A stretch of 64,000 nt of DNA from Siccirubricoccus soli (GCF_024178315.1 NZ_JAMZIK010000016.1:1-64000), one strand, 5' to 3'. Counted from the stretch's first letter, positions 9,821 to 18,527 are shown. Numbers and translations are program-made. The notes: generated by a model from the sequence alone, not told the origin.

Positions 9821-10263
9821 GCCGGCCTCAAGGCCAGCAGCCCATCCACCAGCGCGAGGAGAAGCGGCTGGTACGGCTCCGGCGCGCCGGGCCCTTGGTC
9901 GGCTAGCTCCTCGCGGCAGACACCTGCCACGGCCTGCAAGCCGCTGAGCGAGGCCGGGCGCAGCTTGGCCATGCGGTCGAGGATTCGATCCTGCGCCTCG
10001 CGGACAGCGTAATATTCCTGCTCGCGCTCCTCGTAGACGGAGCCGCACAGCTCGTCCAACTCGGCGTCGATCGCTTTCGCCTGCTCTCCAAGCTTCCGGA
10101 AGGAGAAGGCCAGGTCGAGTAGCAGACCATCAGAACCGCTTCGGCTACCGAAGGCGCCCGCTGCGGTGGCCGTTACGTCGGGCCCTGCCGATGCAACCGC
10201 ATGCGGCGAGGTGCTGGCATAGAGCGGCGGGACGGTCAGGCTCAGGAGGGCGCGGCGCTTCAT
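9817..10263 (-). CDS. Hypothetical protein with signal-like N-terminus
   Basis: 148 residues, middle gene of the operon; ATGA overlaps on both sides (start 10263, stop 9817) imply translational coupling. The N-terminus (MKRRALLSLTVPPLYAS, then SPHAVASA) looks like a signal peptide or a weak membrane anchor. The rest is helical, with two charged stretches (LGEQAKAIDAELDELCGSVYEEREQEYY). Not recognised; it could be a small envelope protein of the element. Confidence 0.6.
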   Translation of the reverse strand: MKRRALLSLTVPPLYASTSPHAVASAGPDVTATAAGAFGSRSGSDGLLLDLAFSFRKLGEQAKAIDAELDELCGSVYEEREQEYYAVREAQDRILDRMAKLRPASLSGLQAVAGVCREELADQGPGAPEPYQPLLLALVDGLLALRPA

Positions 10264-10493
10264 GACCGGCCTAGGAATCGTCTGGCTTCGATATATTGCG
10301 GTTTGGAGCCGTTCCGCTTCGCGGCGGCGTAAACCTCGCGCTCGAAGCGCCGAGGCGGGTGGGTGGGGCAAACGTGTCGAACCGGTATGGTGTTCTTGTC
10401 CCAGGGTACAAACGGGCAAGGGTTCTTAAGCCGGGGGCAGACCTGACACGCCAGCGGCGCTAGCCCGCCTGAAGCTGCCTGCTGCTCAGCCAT
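10260..10493 (-). CDS. Small Cys-rich protein, first gene of operon
   Basis: 77 residues. A perfect AAGGAGG ribosome site lies 7 bases before ATG 10493, which supports real translation of this operon. Four cysteines (positions 17, 20, 27 and 43; CxxC first) could bind a metal. No family recognised. It starts divergently from the HTH regulator at 10622, with about 130 bp of AT-richer promoter DNA between. Confidence 0.65.
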   Translation of the reverse strand: MAEQQAASGGLAPLACQVCPRLKNPCPFVPWDKNTIPVRHVCPTHPPRRFEREVYAAAKRNGSKPQYIEARRFLGRS

Positions 10494-10541
10494 CCTGGTG
10501 CCTCCTTCCGCGCTTCAGCCGGCGAAAGCCAGCGGAACACG

Positions 10542-10570
10542 TTGCAATTTTGCATCGCATAGGCTATATC
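10542..10570 (+). promoter_or_regulatory. Sigma-70-like promoter and operator region for the HTH regulator
   Basis: TTGCAA (10542-10547), a 17-bp spacer, and TATATC (10565-10570) make a good vegetative promoter for the rightward regulator gene at 10622. The same gap holds imperfect inverted repeats, GCTATATCATGTAGC and CGTATCGTGCAATACG, likely operators controlling both divergent directions. Confidence 0.55.
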
Positions 10571-10621
10571 ATGTAGCATATCGCCGTATCGTGCAATACG
10601 AAATAGCAGGTGCAAGTCAGA

Positions 10622-10867
10622 ATGCTTCACGGCAAACAGCTTCGGGCTGCGCGCGCCTTGTTGGGCTGGAAGGTCGCAGACCTTGCGAGCGCCGCCGGAG
10701 TCCACTGGGCCACGGTGCAGCGGGCTGAGGTGTCCGAGGGAGAGGTGAAGATGATGCCTGCAAACAAGCAGGCGATCCTGGCCGCACTTGAGGCCGCTGG
10801 GATCGAGCTTATCGACGAGAACGGGGGAGGTGTCGGGGTGCGGCTACGACACCGGCAAGGCGCCTAA
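10622..10867 (+). CDS. XRE/Cro-type HTH regulator
   Basis: 81 residues. The HTH is clear: LRAARALLGWKVADLASAAGVHWATVQRAE (about 8-37), followed by KQAILAALEAAGIELIDENGGGVGVRLR, the usual tail of short XRE regulators. It is likely to repress the divergent three-gene operon and itself. ATG 10622 is used; an in-frame start 12 bases earlier is possible. Lies inside the pair of inverted iteron arrays. Confidence 0.8.
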   Translation: MLHGKQLRAARALLGWKVADLASAAGVHWATVQRAEVSEGEVKMMPANKQAILAALEAAGIELIDENGGGVGVRLRHRQGA

Positions 10868-11030
10868 CTCAGCGACCGTGGCCACTCGCCGCAGGGCGAC
10901 ATCACCGCGTGAGCGGTGACTTGGTCTGCCCTCACCTCATTCCGCTTGCGTCCACCCTTCAGGCGGCACGAACGCGACCCAAAGCCGAGGCAATAGCGGG
11001 ATCAGCCTGGGATAAAGCCGGGACAGCGAC

Positions 11031-11078
11031 GCTGGCCGCTACGCTGCCCGCGACGATTGCCGATACGCCTGCCGCTAC
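11031..11078 (+). repeat. Iteron array B (four 12-bp units)
   Basis: GCTGGCCGCTAC, GCTGCCCGCGAC, GATTGCCGATAC, GCCTGCCGCTAC in tandem on the plus strand, then CAAGCGCGG. Same unit length, order and flanks as array A but inverted; the two arrays enclose the operon and its regulator. Confidence 0.6.
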
Positions 11079-11609
11079 GACAAGCGCGGTGCCCGCTCGT
11101 CCGTCTATGAAGGGCTGTGGGCCTTCCACGACCGCCTCACCGATCACCTTGATCCGCCCCGACGGCCCGACTGGGAGGACTTGGCGATGCGACTGGCCGC
11201 CAAGGGTTTCGTGGATAGCGAGGGCAAGGCGCCTTCGGCAGAGCTGGTGCGCAAGACCTGGTAGAAGGTGCGCCGAGACAAGGAGCGACGGGCCAGTGGT
11301 GCCGCCCGTCGCCCTACGGGTCGCCCGAAGGCAGTGGCCCAAAACACGCAGGAGGCACCGGTGCCGGGTGCGAAGGATACCGGCCTAGCCTTTGCCACTG
11401 GCCGAAACAGCGGAGCGGCGGGAACAGCTAGCCGCCCAGGGTTCGGAGATCCCCATAGCAGTTTCGAAGAAGTCCGCAGCGGCATAGGCAGCTCGCCTTT
11501 GCCATGGGCGCGCACTTGGTCGGATCGGCAGCCGTGCTTCTCGAATTCGTGCCTTCCCGGACCGGATTGCGCGAAGTCGGATCAGTCCGGGTTGCTCTGC
11601 CAAGGCTAA
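11079..11609 (+). pseudogene. Broken hypothetical gene with internal TAG
   Basis: The frame reads KRGARSSVYEGLWAFHDRL, then DPPRRPDWEDLAMRLAAKGF and ELVRKTW, a stop (TAG, 11262-11264), and continues KVRRDKERRASGAARRPTGRPK. From memory, related mobile-element proteins have WWRVRRDK at this point, so the stop is read as a TGG-to-TAG nonsense change. No start codon is visible upstream: the frame is closed by TAA at 11013 and reaches into array B. The C-terminal half after about 11400 has no recognisable composition. Remnant of a gene of unknown function. Confidence 0.6.
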
Positions 11610-11742
11610 GTCCATTCCCATTGGGACGGTTAGCGGCCTTGATTTCTGAAACGACAAGGATCAAGGTGGCTCCATTCTGAAATTGAGCCGCCTTTTGTGG
11701 CTCCTGAGCACTGGAGGCGCCGCCTTGGCACTGTCACGCGAA

Positions 11743-13173
11743 ATGCGCCGGTTGGACGCCAAGTGGCTGACCAATTCGGCTTGGCCTAAGCGCCTCGAAT
11801 GGATGGAGCTGATAAATCTGCGCGGATGGAACGGCCACCGGGTAGAATTTGCATTCCCCATCGTCGCCATCGTCGGCGAGAATGGGTCAGGGAAAAGCAC
11901 CATCCTCCAAGCGGCAGCCGCCAGTTATCGTAGCCCCGGCCGGTCCAAGCGGATGAAGTTCGCGTCGGATTTCTTTCCCGACACCCCTTGGGATCAAATC
12001 AAGGACGCCCGAATCACCTATTCCGTCCGCGAAGGTGCAACGTCCGTGCAGGATAGCGTCCGCAAACCTGACAAACGGTGGCGGGGCAATCCGGAGCGTC
12101 GTGAGCGACGCACCTACTACATTGACCTGAGCCGTATTCAGCCGCTCTCCGCCAGGGCGGGTTACCTCAGATTGGCCAAGGCAACGGTCAGGCTGGGGAA
12201 GGCTCGGAATTTCGCTTTGGAGGTTGTGCAGCGGCTCTCGAAGATCATGGGTCACTCCTACGACGCGGCCAGCATGGCGAGCACGCAGCTCGACACTAAG
12301 CGTTTGGTTCCCGTAGTGAAGCGAAGGGGCAATTCGTACTCTGGTTTCCATCAGGGAGCAGGCGAGCTAACAGCCGCTGAGTTGTTGAGCAATGAATTCG
12401 AAAAATACTCCCTGGTCATCATCGACGAGATCGAATCATCACTTCATCCACGCGCGCAAAGGCGTTTGATACGGGATCTTGCGGAACTGGCTCGAGAAAA
12501 GGAAATACAGTTCATCATCTCCACACACTCACCGTACGTGCTGGAGGAACTTCCAGCTAAGGGCCGCATCTGCATTGTCGAGACTGACGCAGGGAAGACC
12601 ACCGTCACTGGCGTCAGCCCGGAGTTCGCCATGTCCAGGATGGACGAAGAGAGTCATCCTGAGTGCGATGTGTATGTGGAGGACGACGCGGCAGCGGCAC
12701 TGATGCGGGAGGCAATTGTGGCAGAAGAGCGCGACATGATTGGCCGCGTTCAAATTATCCCGTTTGGAGCAGCTTCGGTCGGTATCAGTTTGGGCCTAAT
12801 GGTCAAACAGAATCGCTTCCCTCGGAAGTCCGTGGTGTTCCTGGATGGCGACCAAGACCGAGCGCCAGGCGTCCACCTGCTGCCTGGCGAGGATGCGCCT
12901 GAACGCGTGGTGTTCGAAGCGTTGGAGCAAGCCGATTGGCCCGAAATGCCAGAGCGGCTCGGACGGCAGAAGCACCAGATCAAAGAGGCGATGGGCAGGG
13001 CCATGACGCTCTCCAACCATCACGACTGGGTAGGTAGTGCGAGTGAGGCTCTATTCGTTACATCAACACAACTATGGCAGGTGATGTGCGCCGCTTGGGT
13101 GAAGCGTTGCGCGTCCACTGCTGATAAAAAGGCCTTGGTCGTGCCAGTGAGAGACGTATTGGAGGATCTCTAG
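11743..13173 (+). CDS. AAA ATPase with C-terminal TOPRIM-like region (OLD-nuclease-like)
   Basis: 476 residues. ABC/SMC-type ATPase: Walker A GENGSGKS (45-52), signature-like QGAGELTAAE, Walker B LVIIDEIESS (about 226) and switch His in STHSPYVL (about 260). The C-terminal part has VEDDAAAALMRE (about 312) and VFLDGDQD (about 367), which match the Glu and DxD positions of a TOPRIM nuclease. OLD-family proteins are ATP-regulated DNA nucleases, often in phage defence. A TTG start at 11683 is also possible. No helicase partner lies beside it, so it is either a stand-alone OLD type or works with the neighbouring unknown gene. Confidence 0.75.
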   Translation: MRRLDAKWLTNSAWPKRLEWMELINLRGWNGHRVEFAFPIVAIVGENGSGKSTILQAAAASYRSPGRSKRMKFASDFFPDTPWDQIKDARITYSVREGATSVQDSVRKPDKRWRGNPERRERRTYYIDLSRIQPLSARAGYLRLAKATVRLGKARNFALEVVQRLSKIMGHSYDAASMASTQLDTKRLVPVVKRRGNSYSGFHQGAGELTAAELLSNEFEKYSLVIIDEIESSLHPRAQRRLIRDLAELAREKEIQFIISTHSPYVLEELPAKGRICIVETDAGKTTVTGVSPEFAMSRMDEESHPECDVYVEDDAAAALMREAIVAEERDMIGRVQIIPFGAASVGISLGLMVKQNRFPRKSVVFLDGDQDRAPGVHLLPGEDAPERVVFEALEQADWPEMPERLGRQKHQIKEAMGRAMTLSNHHDWVGSASEALFVTSTQLWQVMCAAWVKRCASTADKKALVVPVRDVLEDL

Positions 13174-13324
13174 ACCTCCTCCTCCAGCGCGCCGTCGCAG
13201 CCGCCTCCATAGCAATTCCCGCCCGCTGTGCCGGTTTCACATCCCGGGCGCGGGCGGCCTGTCCTTCCTGCAGGGCGCCGCTGCAACCAAGTCCCTTCCC
13301 GGGACTGCGGGTCCAACCTCTAGG

Positions 13325-14023
13325 TTAAGGGGAAGACGGGTCGAACACTTGCACGCCTGCTCGCCGGGCTAGCTCGAGTTGCTGCTCAACTTTCATCCAC
13401 GTTGGAGGAATAAAGGTGCCCGGCTTATCTCGGCATTTCTGCACCATCAGCCGCACGTGCAGAAGATATTCGGGCAACCGTTTGAGCTTTGGAGACATGA
13501 TGGAGGAGGATGTCCAGATCTCGCTTGCAGCAAGGATGTCGACCGGAGTCTCCGAGACGTACCAGTCGTCGGGATTGTCGCCAGCGTCGCGGGCAGTCGT
13601 GTTGAGTTCCCTCCCTTCCCCAGTGCCGTATCCCGGATGATTGCGCCAAGGAATGACGGGAATGCTGGCGATGGGGAAGCCGAGGGCGACCCGGTTGAGA
13701 GCGATTGCATTCACCAAGCGTGGATCACGAGTGACCTCGCGAAGCTGCCCGGTGATCTTATCTTCCAGCAGGAAGCTTGAGTGAAGCAGAGTCCTTGGGA
13801 CGTCAATCTTCGTGGTAAACCAAGCAAGCGGCGGGAAGTCCCGCATCGTGCGACGGAGGTTGGCGTCCGTCCTGATCTCCCCCAACTGTGGATGGATCAC
13901 CGATGCCGACCTCCCCTCCACATCAACCACACCGGACATCCAAAGCAGATTTGTCCGAAGAGTGCTCGTGTGGTGATAAACTGTTGGGGGCACAGCTTCC
14001 CGCTTCCGCTTCGCTTGGCCCAT
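13325..14023 (-). CDS. Uncharacterised protein
   Basis: 232 residues, starting MGQAKRKR with GGAGG at good spacing. The N-terminal part has YHHTSTLRTNLLWMSG, which is reminiscent of the YHxTS...G opening of ADP-ribosyltransferase-like folds, and later WFTTKIDVPRTL; I cannot confirm that relationship. Convergent with the AAA/TOPRIM gene across 151 bp without genes. The codon mix is less GC-biased than the core genes, as expected for cargo. Function unknown. Confidence 0.6.
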   Translation of the reverse strand: MGQAKRKREAVPPTVYHHTSTLRTNLLWMSGVVDVEGRSASVIHPQLGEIRTDANLRRTMRDFPPLAWFTTKIDVPRTLLHSSFLLEDKITGQLREVTRDPRLVNAIALNRVALGFPIASIPVIPWRNHPGYGTGEGRELNTTARDAGDNPDDWYVSETPVDILAASEIWTSSSIMSPKLKRLPEYLLHVRLMVQKCRDKPGTFIPPTWMKVEQQLELARRAGVQVFDPSSP

Positions 14024-14203
14024 TCATTGCCTCCAGAGTTTACTGGATACTCGAGCGCCTAAACTCCCGAGCGCTACATTCCGCACTTACGAGTGCGGCA
14101 AGCGCATCAGAGTGCGAACATGTTCGACGGAGGTCTCACTCGTGTCAAACGGCCCTGTGTGCAGCGCGGCGGAGGCGGATTGAGCGGCACAGAGACAGGC
14201 TTA

Positions 14204-14563
14204 TTAGACACCGAGCGTCTCCGGATAGAGCGCCTGAACCTGCGCAATCACGGCGTCGCTGAACGCGAAAACCGCCTCGCGGGAACTCCACCGAAGGATC
14301 TCCGAAAAAAGCAGATTTCCTCGGAGTGGGCTCCGGCGCCCATTGCCGTGGCGATCCAGAACGGGCCGCCGCGGAAAAGAAGCCCAAGGCGGATGCTGCC
14401 CCCGACGCTGTTGATATATCATCACATCCGTGATCTTCAGCCCCGCGAGGCTGCCGTCCGGTAGCACGACAGACAGCTCAACGGTTGCCCATCCTCGGAA
14501 ATCGCCCCGAGGAAACGGCTTCCACTCCAACAGGCGGATGGGCGGCAGCGACGGCGCCGTCAA
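14204..14563 (-). CDS. Small phage-associated protein, SpoVG-like layout
   Basis: 119 residues. Starts at TTG 14563, overlapping the tape-measure stop (TTGA junction). The pattern LLEWKPFPRGDFRGWATVEL, GLKITDVMIY, ASFPRRPVLDRHGN, then FSEILRWSSREAVFAFSDAV follows a family I know from alphaproteobacterial prophages and which resembles SpoVG-like small DNA/RNA-binding proteins. Its role is unknown. Last gene of the leftward phage cluster. Confidence 0.6.
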   Translation of the reverse strand: MTAPSLPPIRLLEWKPFPRGDFRGWATVELSVVLPDGSLAGLKITDVMIYQQRRGQHPPWASFPRRPVLDRHGNGRRSPLRGNLLFSEILRWSSREAVFAFSDAVIAQVQALYPETLGV

Positions 14564-16875
14564 GTCGTGGCGCCCCCTGGGATGAACGGCGCGCGGCGCG
14601 GGTCAGGCCGAGGCGCGGCGACCGGCGGGCCGCTGAGCAGGCGCGCCTGGTGCCGGGTGACAGCTTCGCCAAGCACCCGCCCGTCGAGGTTGATCTGCGT
14701 CCGCAGCACCACGTCGCCACGCGGCGGCATGGGGTTGAAGGCGGCCGGGCTGGCGCCGGACGCGGTGGGCGTGGGCGACCTGCGCGGCTGCGGCCCACCC
14801 CAGGAGGGCGGCGCCGCTTCCGGCCCCTGCTCCATCGGCCGGACCCTGATGCCCCGGTTCAGGAACCGTCGGACAGCGCCCGCCGCCTCGCCCGCAGCCT
14901 CGGCACCCGTCCGGCCCAGCTCGAGCGCTCGCCCCGGCACCGTCTGTCGCATGATCGACCCTCCCGGCGCTGCCCGGCCGAGGATCGACCCGCCGAGAGG
15001 CCCCGGCGGCTGGTTCGGCCCGCCCGGCGCCGCGCCAGGGGCACCGGGGACAGCCGGGATGGGTTCGCCCCGCAGGAAGCGGATGAAACCGGCCACGCGG
15101 CCGACGACCTCACCCAGCCCTTCGGCCACGACACGCGCGTCGCTGAGCAATCTCCGGAGCTCCACCACCACGCCCTCCATAAAAGAGGGGTTGTCGCGGA
15201 CCAACTCGGCCAGGTCATTGAAGGACTTCGCGGTATCGTTCAGCAGGCCGATGACGGAGGGGGCGTTGCCGAGGGCGGTCAGCAGGTTGGTGAAGCCGGA
15301 CTGCAGGTTGGCGAGGGAATTTGCGTAGCCCTGGCTCAAGATGATGGCGGTCGGGTCCTGGCCCGCGGCGCGCATCCGGCGCGGAGCATCGACGAGGCCG
15401 ATGTCGCCCTGAACCTCGCGGGTCTGAAGCATGGACATGCCGAAGCGACGGCCGGTGGCGCGCGACCCGAGCTCGTCCCACCAGTCGAGCATGGCGTCCT
15501 CGGTCGTCCTGCCTTTGGCCCGAGCACGCTCAGCAAAGACCTCCTGCATCCACAGGTCGGGCCGGACAGTGGCGAGGCCGCGACCGATGGCACGCTCACC
15601 CTGCGGCGCAGTGCGCGCACGCTCCCGCGCGGTGTTCGCTTCCTCCGGGGAGAGCTTCCCTTCGCTCACCAGCCGTTGCAGCGTCGCCTCGTCCTGCGCT
15701 GCTGCCCGCCGCTCCTGACCGGGCCGCACCAGGAGGCCGGCTTCTCGCCACTTGCCCTCCCGCTCCTGCGACATTACGCCGGAGACGACCTGATCGTTGA
15801 AGGCGGTCGCCATCGTGCCGGCGCGCATGCCGCCGACTTCCTGGATGAGAGACCCCATCGGCCCAACGACCGACTGGATCGACATGCGGCGGCCAGCGGT
15901 GCCGGCCTGCTTGAAGAAGTTCTGCCACTCGTTCGGATCGACGCCCTCGCCTTGCGAGGTGCTGAAGGCGATGATCGCGTTCTCGAGCTCCCGAATCTCT
16001 CGGGCGCCCTGCTCGATGTTGAGGCGGCCCGTCTCATCGGTGAAGCTGCCACGGATGGCCAGGGAGCGAGCGATGGGCCGCAACCCTTCGGCCGTGCTGC
16101 GGTCGGTGACCGTGGCACTCAGCCGAGCGGCCCGAAGCAGGTGGGGGGCGAGTTGCAGAGCGCCTTCGGTATTGCTGCCGCCAATCGCGGAGCGTGCTTC
16201 CATCACGGCGCCGACGGCATCCGTGACGGAGCTCCCCGGCACCTCCCGAACCATGGTCCGGGCGGCTCCCATCACCCGCTGCCGCTCTTCCGCGGACATG
16301 CCGCGGGCCGTCATCATGGTCTCGGCCTGCTGCTCGCCTCCGCCGGCTTCCAGCGCCGCCATGGGGCCGCTCAGGGCAGCGCGGGCCCCGTAATAGGCCT
16401 CGAACAGGCTGGGCCGCCGGAAGACACGCCCGCCTTCCGCTGCGCCACTGCTGCCGCCACCACCAGCGCCCGCACGAGACGGAGCGGGCAAGCGGGGTGG
16501 GGGAGGCACGGCCGACAAGCGCTGCATGGCGGCCGCCGCCTGCTGCGCAGCGGTGGTGATCTGCCGGGCCGCGGCCAGATTCCGCTGCATGGCAGCGGTC
16601 TGGCTGTTGATCGCCCGCGTCGCGCCCTGCGTCGCGCTGGACACCCCCTGCGTGGCGCTGCGGACCTGGCCGAGACTGCCCGTCACCCGCCCAAGCATGC
16701 CGGACGATGTGCCGAGCTGGCCCAGCGTCCCGACCAGCTTCTGCGCGTTCCGCTCGACCGCGGTGATCCGGGCATTGAGCGAGGTGAGCTCGCGCCCAAG
16801 CTGCCGCAGCACCGCATGCGCGTTGCCGGTGATCTGTAGGCGCGCGAATACGGTGTAGGAGGCGCTGCCCGACAT
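14560..16875 (-). CDS. Phage tail tape-measure protein
   Basis: 771 residues. An N-terminal helical region with repeated short segments (residues about 20-115: ELTSLNARITAVERNAQKLVGTL, QGVSSATQGATRAINSQTAAMQRN) is followed by a Pro/Gly-rich linker, a central domain with GMSAEERQRVMGAARTMVREVPG, and a Pro-rich tail. This is typical of tape-measure proteins, which set tail length and span the tail tube. It is the only clear tail gene in the island; no tube, sheath or baseplate gene is nearby, so it may be unused or serve a helper. Confidence 0.75.
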   Translation of the reverse strand: MSGSASYTVFARLQITGNAHAVLRQLGRELTSLNARITAVERNAQKLVGTLGQLGTSSGMLGRVTGSLGQVRSATQGVSSATQGATRAINSQTAAMQRNLAAARQITTAAQQAAAAMQRLSAVPPPPRLPAPSRAGAGGGGSSGAAEGGRVFRRPSLFEAYYGARAALSGPMAALEAGGGEQQAETMMTARGMSAEERQRVMGAARTMVREVPGSSVTDAVGAVMEARSAIGGSNTEGALQLAPHLLRAARLSATVTDRSTAEGLRPIARSLAIRGSFTDETGRLNIEQGAREIRELENAIIAFSTSQGEGVDPNEWQNFFKQAGTAGRRMSIQSVVGPMGSLIQEVGGMRAGTMATAFNDQVVSGVMSQEREGKWREAGLLVRPGQERRAAAQDEATLQRLVSEGKLSPEEANTARERARTAPQGERAIGRGLATVRPDLWMQEVFAERARAKGRTTEDAMLDWWDELGSRATGRRFGMSMLQTREVQGDIGLVDAPRRMRAAGQDPTAIILSQGYANSLANLQSGFTNLLTALGNAPSVIGLLNDTAKSFNDLAELVRDNPSFMEGVVVELRRLLSDARVVAEGLGEVVGRVAGFIRFLRGEPIPAVPGAPGAAPGGPNQPPGPLGGSILGRAAPGGSIMRQTVPGRALELGRTGAEAAGEAAGAVRRFLNRGIRVRPMEQGPEAAPPSWGGPQPRRSPTPTASGASPAAFNPMPPRGDVVLRTQINLDGRVLGEAVTRHQARLLSGPPVAAPRPDPRRAPFIPGGATT

Positions 16876-16922
16876 ATAAGCCAGTCCCTTGTTTCAGGCC
16901 CAGTGCCGCGCGCTGGGAACGG

Positions 16923-17087
16923 TTAGTGCACGGCGCCGGGGCCTACGGCCGGGGGAGGAAGAATCCGCTCGACCAGGTGGAGCAGGTGCTCGATCTCGCG
17001 CATCCTGATCTCCAGTTCGATGCGGAGCGCGACCAGCTCGCAGGCCAGGCGATCCACCGCCGGCGGCAGCTCCTGGCCGGGCGTCAT
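16923..17087 (-). CDS. Small helical protein
   Basis: 54 residues starting at ATG 17087, overlapping the upstream stop (TGATG). Residues 8-42 (PAVDRLACELVALRIELEIRMREIEHLLHLVERI) form a heptad-like coiled coil. Unknown; could be a chaperone or tail-assembly protein from its place just before the tape measure. Confidence 0.5.
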   Translation of the reverse strand: MTPGQELPPAVDRLACELVALRIELEIRMREIEHLLHLVERILPPPAVGPGAVH

Positions 17088-17671
17088 CAGGTGGTGCCGC
17101 GCCACGCGTTGGACATCGCCGCCGTATTCCTGCCCCACGCGGTTTCGTTCGAATAGCGCACACGCTCAGCGTCCTGTAGTGAGGCGCGTGCGGCGTCCGC
17201 AATCGCCTGCCGGCGCGCTTCTAGGGGCAGGCTGTCCTGCGCATTCCGGCCGGCGACGGTATCCTGCAGCGCATCGATCTGTCCGGACAGCGCCGCGATC
17301 AGGTCGGCCGCGGCCGCGTCGGTGGTGACGCTGCGGCCGTCGCGCAGCGTGATGGTCTTCGTTGCCACGGGTGAGAAACCTCCTGCATCAGAGATGAGCC
17401 TGGTGATGTCGGTCCGGGTGAATGACTGGCCCCCCTTCGTGCGCAGCAGCCGATCCGGCTGCCCGCTGTTCCGAGCGGCGTCCATCAGAAGCAGAGGGAC
17501 CGACACGGACTCGCCATCGGCCGCCGTTCCAGCCTCGATCTTCGCCGCGAGATCATGGGCGGCCATCGGGTTCGAGGCGTGCAGCGAGCGCACCCGCCGC
17601 GCATCAGCGGAGCGAAGGCGGTAGGTCCTGCGGTCCAGGACCACGAGATCGAGGGGGCTATGCGGTCGCAT
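17087..17671 (-). CDS. Hypothetical phage-cluster protein
   Basis: 194 residues from ATG 17671, which overlaps the previous gene by 14 bases. Contains LLRTKGGQSFTRTDITRLISDAGGFSP and VATKTITLRDGRSVTTD, with a helical C-terminus. No family recognised. Tight packing with its neighbours puts it in the leftward phage operon. Confidence 0.55.
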   Translation of the reverse strand: MRPHSPLDLVVLDRRTYRLRSADARRVRSLHASNPMAAHDLAAKIEAGTAADGESVSVPLLLMDAARNSGQPDRLLRTKGGQSFTRTDITRLISDAGGFSPVATKTITLRDGRSVTTDAAAADLIAALSGQIDALQDTVAGRNAQDSLPLEARRQAIADAARASLQDAERVRYSNETAWGRNTAAMSNAWRGTT

Positions 17672-18320
17672 CGGCCACCATCTCCTCGGCAGTCCTCGGC
17701 CGGCTCCAATACCGGCGCAGTCCGTCCTCGCTCGGCGGCCACGAGTGCAGCAAATTCTCATTCGGGTAGTGCCAAGGCCAGCGGTAGCCTTTCGCCTTGG
17801 CAAGCTGCAGGAGCGCATCCGCCTGGTCCCATTCCGCCCTGGCGATCGCCCGGACGCGATCAGCTGCCGTCGCCACAGCCGGATCGCTTGAGTTGATTGT
17901 GAGGGCCAGCGCGCGATCGCACTTACGCGCCGCTGAGATGGCGATGCCGACGGCGTAGTCCACCAGCGGCAGCATCGCCTCATGCCGGGCGTCCTCAAGG
18001 GCTTTCTCGGCAAGCGCCACCGGCGTCTCCAAGCGCTTCGCCACCGCGGCCTTGAACTCCGCGATCTCCTCGGCCTCGCGCACAGCGCGGTGGTGGCCGG
18101 CGACTTCCTCGCCGGAAATTGCCGCGCCGGCCGCTGCCCGCTCGATCATGCCCGGCAACAGCCCGCGGAGTTCATCGATCAAGCGCCTCGCCTTCTCGAC
18201 TGAGGCGACCGCACTGTGCAGGGTTTCCTTCGCGTCTTCGAGCTCGGCCTCCGCGGCCTGGATGCCGGTGCGATCGACCAAGCGCGTGACAATCTCCGGC
18301 TCAGGGGTGTCGTCAGTCAT
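17658..18320 (-). CDS. Hypothetical coiled-coil protein
   Basis: 220 residues from ATG 18320. Long helical stretches (AEAELEDAKETLHSAVASVEKARRLIDELRG, AISGEEVAGHHRAVREAEEIAEFKAAVAKRLE) in the first 120 residues suggest a scaffold-like or coiled-coil protein; a more compact C-terminus ends in WPWHYPNENLLHSW. Starts 8 bases inside the RHH gene. Unknown function. Confidence 0.55.
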   Translation of the reverse strand: MTDDTPEPEIVTRLVDRTGIQAAEAELEDAKETLHSAVASVEKARRLIDELRGLLPGMIERAAAGAAISGEEVAGHHRAVREAEEIAEFKAAVAKRLETPVALAEKALEDARHEAMLPLVDYAVGIAISAARKCDRALALTINSSDPAVATAADRVRAIARAEWDQADALLQLAKAKGYRWPWHYPNENLLHSWPPSEDGLRRYWSRPRTAEEMVADATA

Positions 18321-18492
18321 TGCCGGCGATCTCCAACTCCGAGCGGCTACGCGCGACGATGTCGCGGAGCAGCGCCGACACGGACACGGCCGCCCCCTCG
18401 GAGATTGCGCGCCGCGCGGCGGCGACCCGCAGCAGCCGCAGGTCTTCCGCAGGCAGTTTGACGGTGGTCGAAACGAGTTCGGCGGCTGGCAC
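18313..18492 (-). CDS. Ribbon-helix-helix (CopG/Arc-like) regulator
   Basis: 59 residues from GTG 18492, with AGGAGG six bases upstream. The sequence VSTTVKLPAEDLRLLRVAAARRAISEGAAVSVSALLRDIVARS has the RHH form: a short strand with alternating polar residues, then two helices. A 15-bp palindrome just upstream (18513-18527) looks like its own operator. It heads the leftward genes toward the tape measure, so it is probably the autoregulator of that operon; an antitoxin role is possible but no toxin is evident. Confidence 0.7.
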   Translation of the reverse strand: MPAAELVSTTVKLPAEDLRLLRVAAARRAISEGAAVSVSALLRDIVARSRSELEIAGND

Positions 18493-18512
18493 GCGCCCCT
18501 CCTGAACCGGGT

Positions 18513-18527
18513 TACTGTAATACAGTA
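18513..18527. promoter_or_regulatory. RHH operator candidate
   Basis: TACTGTA-A-TACAGTA, a perfect 7-bp inverted repeat around one base, starts 21 bp upstream of the RHH start codon. Size and place fit binding by a ribbon-helix-helix dimer of dimers. The surrounding 18493-18820 gap has no supported gene. Confidence 0.55.
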
